Notes under the pieces: model-generated
What the model saw: the letters and a program-made list of their open reading frames with translations, nothing else
Told to the model about the DNA's origin: nothing
Database searches by the model: none
Source of the DNA: Chloroflexota bacterium
GTDB taxonomy: Bacteria > Chloroflexota > Dehalococcoidia > SM23-28-2 > RBG-16-64-32
Reading direction: 5' to 3'
Length of the DNA stretch: 7,224 nucleotides
NCBI GenBank assembly: GCA_005880055.1
Contig: VBJS01000019.1
Coordinates: 1 to 7,224, forward strand
Position numbers and translations under genes: made by a program
Shown: piece after piece, positions 6,249-7,224 of the stretch
How positions within the stretch are numbered: position 1 is the first letter of the stretch
Layout: each line of letters starts with the position of its first letter

Positions 6249-6997
6249 ATGGGAAAGCTGACGGACCAGGTGGCGGTCGTGACCGGTGCCTCGAAAGGCA
6301 TCGGCGCAGCCATCGCCAAGGAGTTGGCTGCACAGGTAGCGGCGGTCGTCGTGAACTATGCGTCGAGCAAGGAAGGCGCCGCGCGGGTGATCGCCGAGAT
6401 CGTGAGCGCGGGTGGCAAAGCCGCAGCGGTGGGCGGCAACATCGCCAGAGCCGCCGAGGTCGAGGCGCTCTTCGCCGAGGCCAGAAGGCTCTACGGCAAG
6501 ATCGACATCCTGGTGAACAACGCCGGGGTCTACGCCTTCACTCCCCTCGACACGCTGACGACTGAAACCATCGCCTCGATCTTCGATGTCAACGTCGCGG
6601 GCTGCTACTGGCGACGAAGGCAGCGGTGTCCCTGTTCCCGCCGCAGGGTGGCACCGTCATCAACATCGGCTCGGTCGTGGGCGAGCTGGCTCCGGCGATG
6701 GGCTCCGTCTATAGCGGCAGCAAGGCCGCGGTGAATTCGATCACGCGCGTCCTGGCGAAGGAGCTGGGCGCGCGGAAGATTCGCGTGAATGCGCTAAATC
6801 CTGGCGCGGTCGCAACCGAGGGTTTCACGGCCGCGGGATTTGCCGGCAGCGAGTTCGAGAGACAGATGGTGCAAAACACGCCGCTGGGCCGCATCGGACG
6901 GCCGGATGAGATCGCCTCGGTCGCCGCATTCCTGGCCTCCGACGACGCGCGGTGGGTCAGCGGAGCGGTAATCGATGTGTCGGGCGGCTGGCGCTAG
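6249..6997 (+). pseudogene. Short-chain dehydrogenase/reductase (SDR), one-base frameshift
   Basis: Starting at ATG 6249, with GGGAGA 5 nt upstream, the protein shows the classical SDR fold. It has TGASKGIG (residues 12-19) for NAD(P) binding and DILVNNAG (86-93). After correcting the frame it has catalytic Ser142 (NIGSVVG), the Y155-SGS-K159 pair and LNPGAVATEG. The frame breaks after VNVAG (6600-6602). The next bases read TGCTACTGG where the family has GLLLATKAAV, so one base (most simply a C in GGCCTGCTACTG) is missing. Restoring it gives 249 codons plus TAG, the normal SDR length. The sequence resembles FabG-like or glucose-1-dehydrogenase-like oxidoreductases that reduce or oxidise a carbonyl/hydroxyl with NAD(P)H; the substrate cannot be inferred. 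It is divergent from the broken LysR gene. The lesion is either a true null mutation or an assembly error. Confidence 0.88.
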
Positions 6998-7003
6998 AGA
7001 CGC

Positions 7004-7013
7004 TGACGCGTCA
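7004..7013. repeat. 10-bp palindrome after the dehydrogenase
   Basis: TGACGCGTCA lies 7 bp after the SDR stop. It is a perfect palindrome without a loop or T-run, so it is a weak candidate for a protein-binding site and a poor terminator. Confidence 0.3.
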
Positions 7014-7035
7014 CGGAGCTGGAGCGGCGCGGTGG

Positions 7036-7148
7036 GGCAACGCCCTGCTCGCATTCAGGTTTAGAGTGGCGGTAGCGCATGGGAATCGAATTCGAATTCG
7101 GCCATTTTCTCTAACCCCGCGACGACGCACGCCAATCGTTGTTCGCGA
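7036..7148 (-). repeat. Direct repeat copy B, tRNA-Sec 3'-end-like
   Basis: This is the second copy of the segment at 2641-2754, in the same orientation and with the same internal spacing. The 25-bp core is at 7066-7090, a 28-bp diverged middle follows, and the 18-bp core is at 7119-7136. After the second core both copies carry a TCGT-TG/CG-TTCGC-like end. On the minus strand it again gives a T-loop-like TTCGATT, then CCCATGCGCTACC and GCCA. The 5' side of the T-stem is degraded here (GAA where copy A has GGG), so it cannot fold as a T-arm. It begins 38 bp after the SDR stop codon. It may be the right-hand boundary of an island or simply another member of a dispersed repeat family. Confidence 0.75.
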
Positions 7149-7224
7149 GGAGTTCAAGCTGGTTCGGATGCACAACGTGTTCGCCGCGACTCGACGCTGT
7201 TCGCCTGAACTTGTCCTTGTTCGG

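Noticed and set aside
2641..7148. Integron attC sites for the two repeats
   Set aside because: I could not find the paired RYYYAAC and GTTRRRY core sites with the expected inner boxes, and there is no integron integrase.
1..7224. CRISPR array, toxin-antitoxin pair or intact defence operon
   Set aside because: No short regularly spaced repeats were seen and no recognisable defence or toxin genes are present; only nuclease and integrase debris.

Overview
The window is GC-rich bacterial DNA. Two features point to a Myxococcota-type (deltaproteobacterial) or similar uncultured lineage: a large LVIVD-repeat beta-propeller lipoprotein, and a secreted protein ending in a 10-cysteine module (CSHDPYCC...WDSICV) of a kind I associate with myxobacterial secreted proteins. 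No marker gene fixes the taxonomy, so this is an inference.

Layout. (1) Positions 1-2465, minus strand: one uninterrupted frame of 821 codons, running off the left edge, encodes a lipoprotein with about ten LVIVD-type beta-propeller motifs. I checked every triplet and found no stop. (2) Positions 2641-2754 and 7036-7148: two direct copies of a ~110-bp repeat about 4.4 kb apart. The reverse complement of each contains a stretch resembling the 3' end of a tRNA, most like tRNA-Sec (T-loop, then GCGCTACC, then GCCA). (3) Between the repeats lies a mosaic of two apparently intact secreted-protein genes and several broken genes. The intact ones, both on the minus strand, are a 353-aa Cys-rich lipoprotein (3280-4341) and a 165-aa small exported protein (4786-5283). 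The broken ones are a serine beta-lactamase-family fragment (3021-3255, +), an HNH endonuclease C-terminus (4499-4642, +), a tyrosine recombinase fragment carrying the HxxR box (5631-5807, +), the first 120 residues of a LysR regulator (5807-6166, -), and a divergent short-chain dehydrogenase/reductase with one missing base (6249-6997, +).

Interpretation. The segment between the repeats looks like a decaying accessory island or recombination hotspot. It has candidate tRNA-derived direct repeats, a dead integrase, a dead homing-type nuclease, and a truncated regulator abutting the integrase fragment in opposite orientation at about 5805-5811. The LysR/SDR pair was probably a classic divergent regulator-enzyme unit before the damage. 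The two single-base frameshifts (SDR, beta-lactamase) could also be assembly or sequencing errors; the truncations of the integrase, LysR and HNH genes cannot be explained that way. I did not find an intact defence system, CRISPR array, complete transposon or functional RNA gene.
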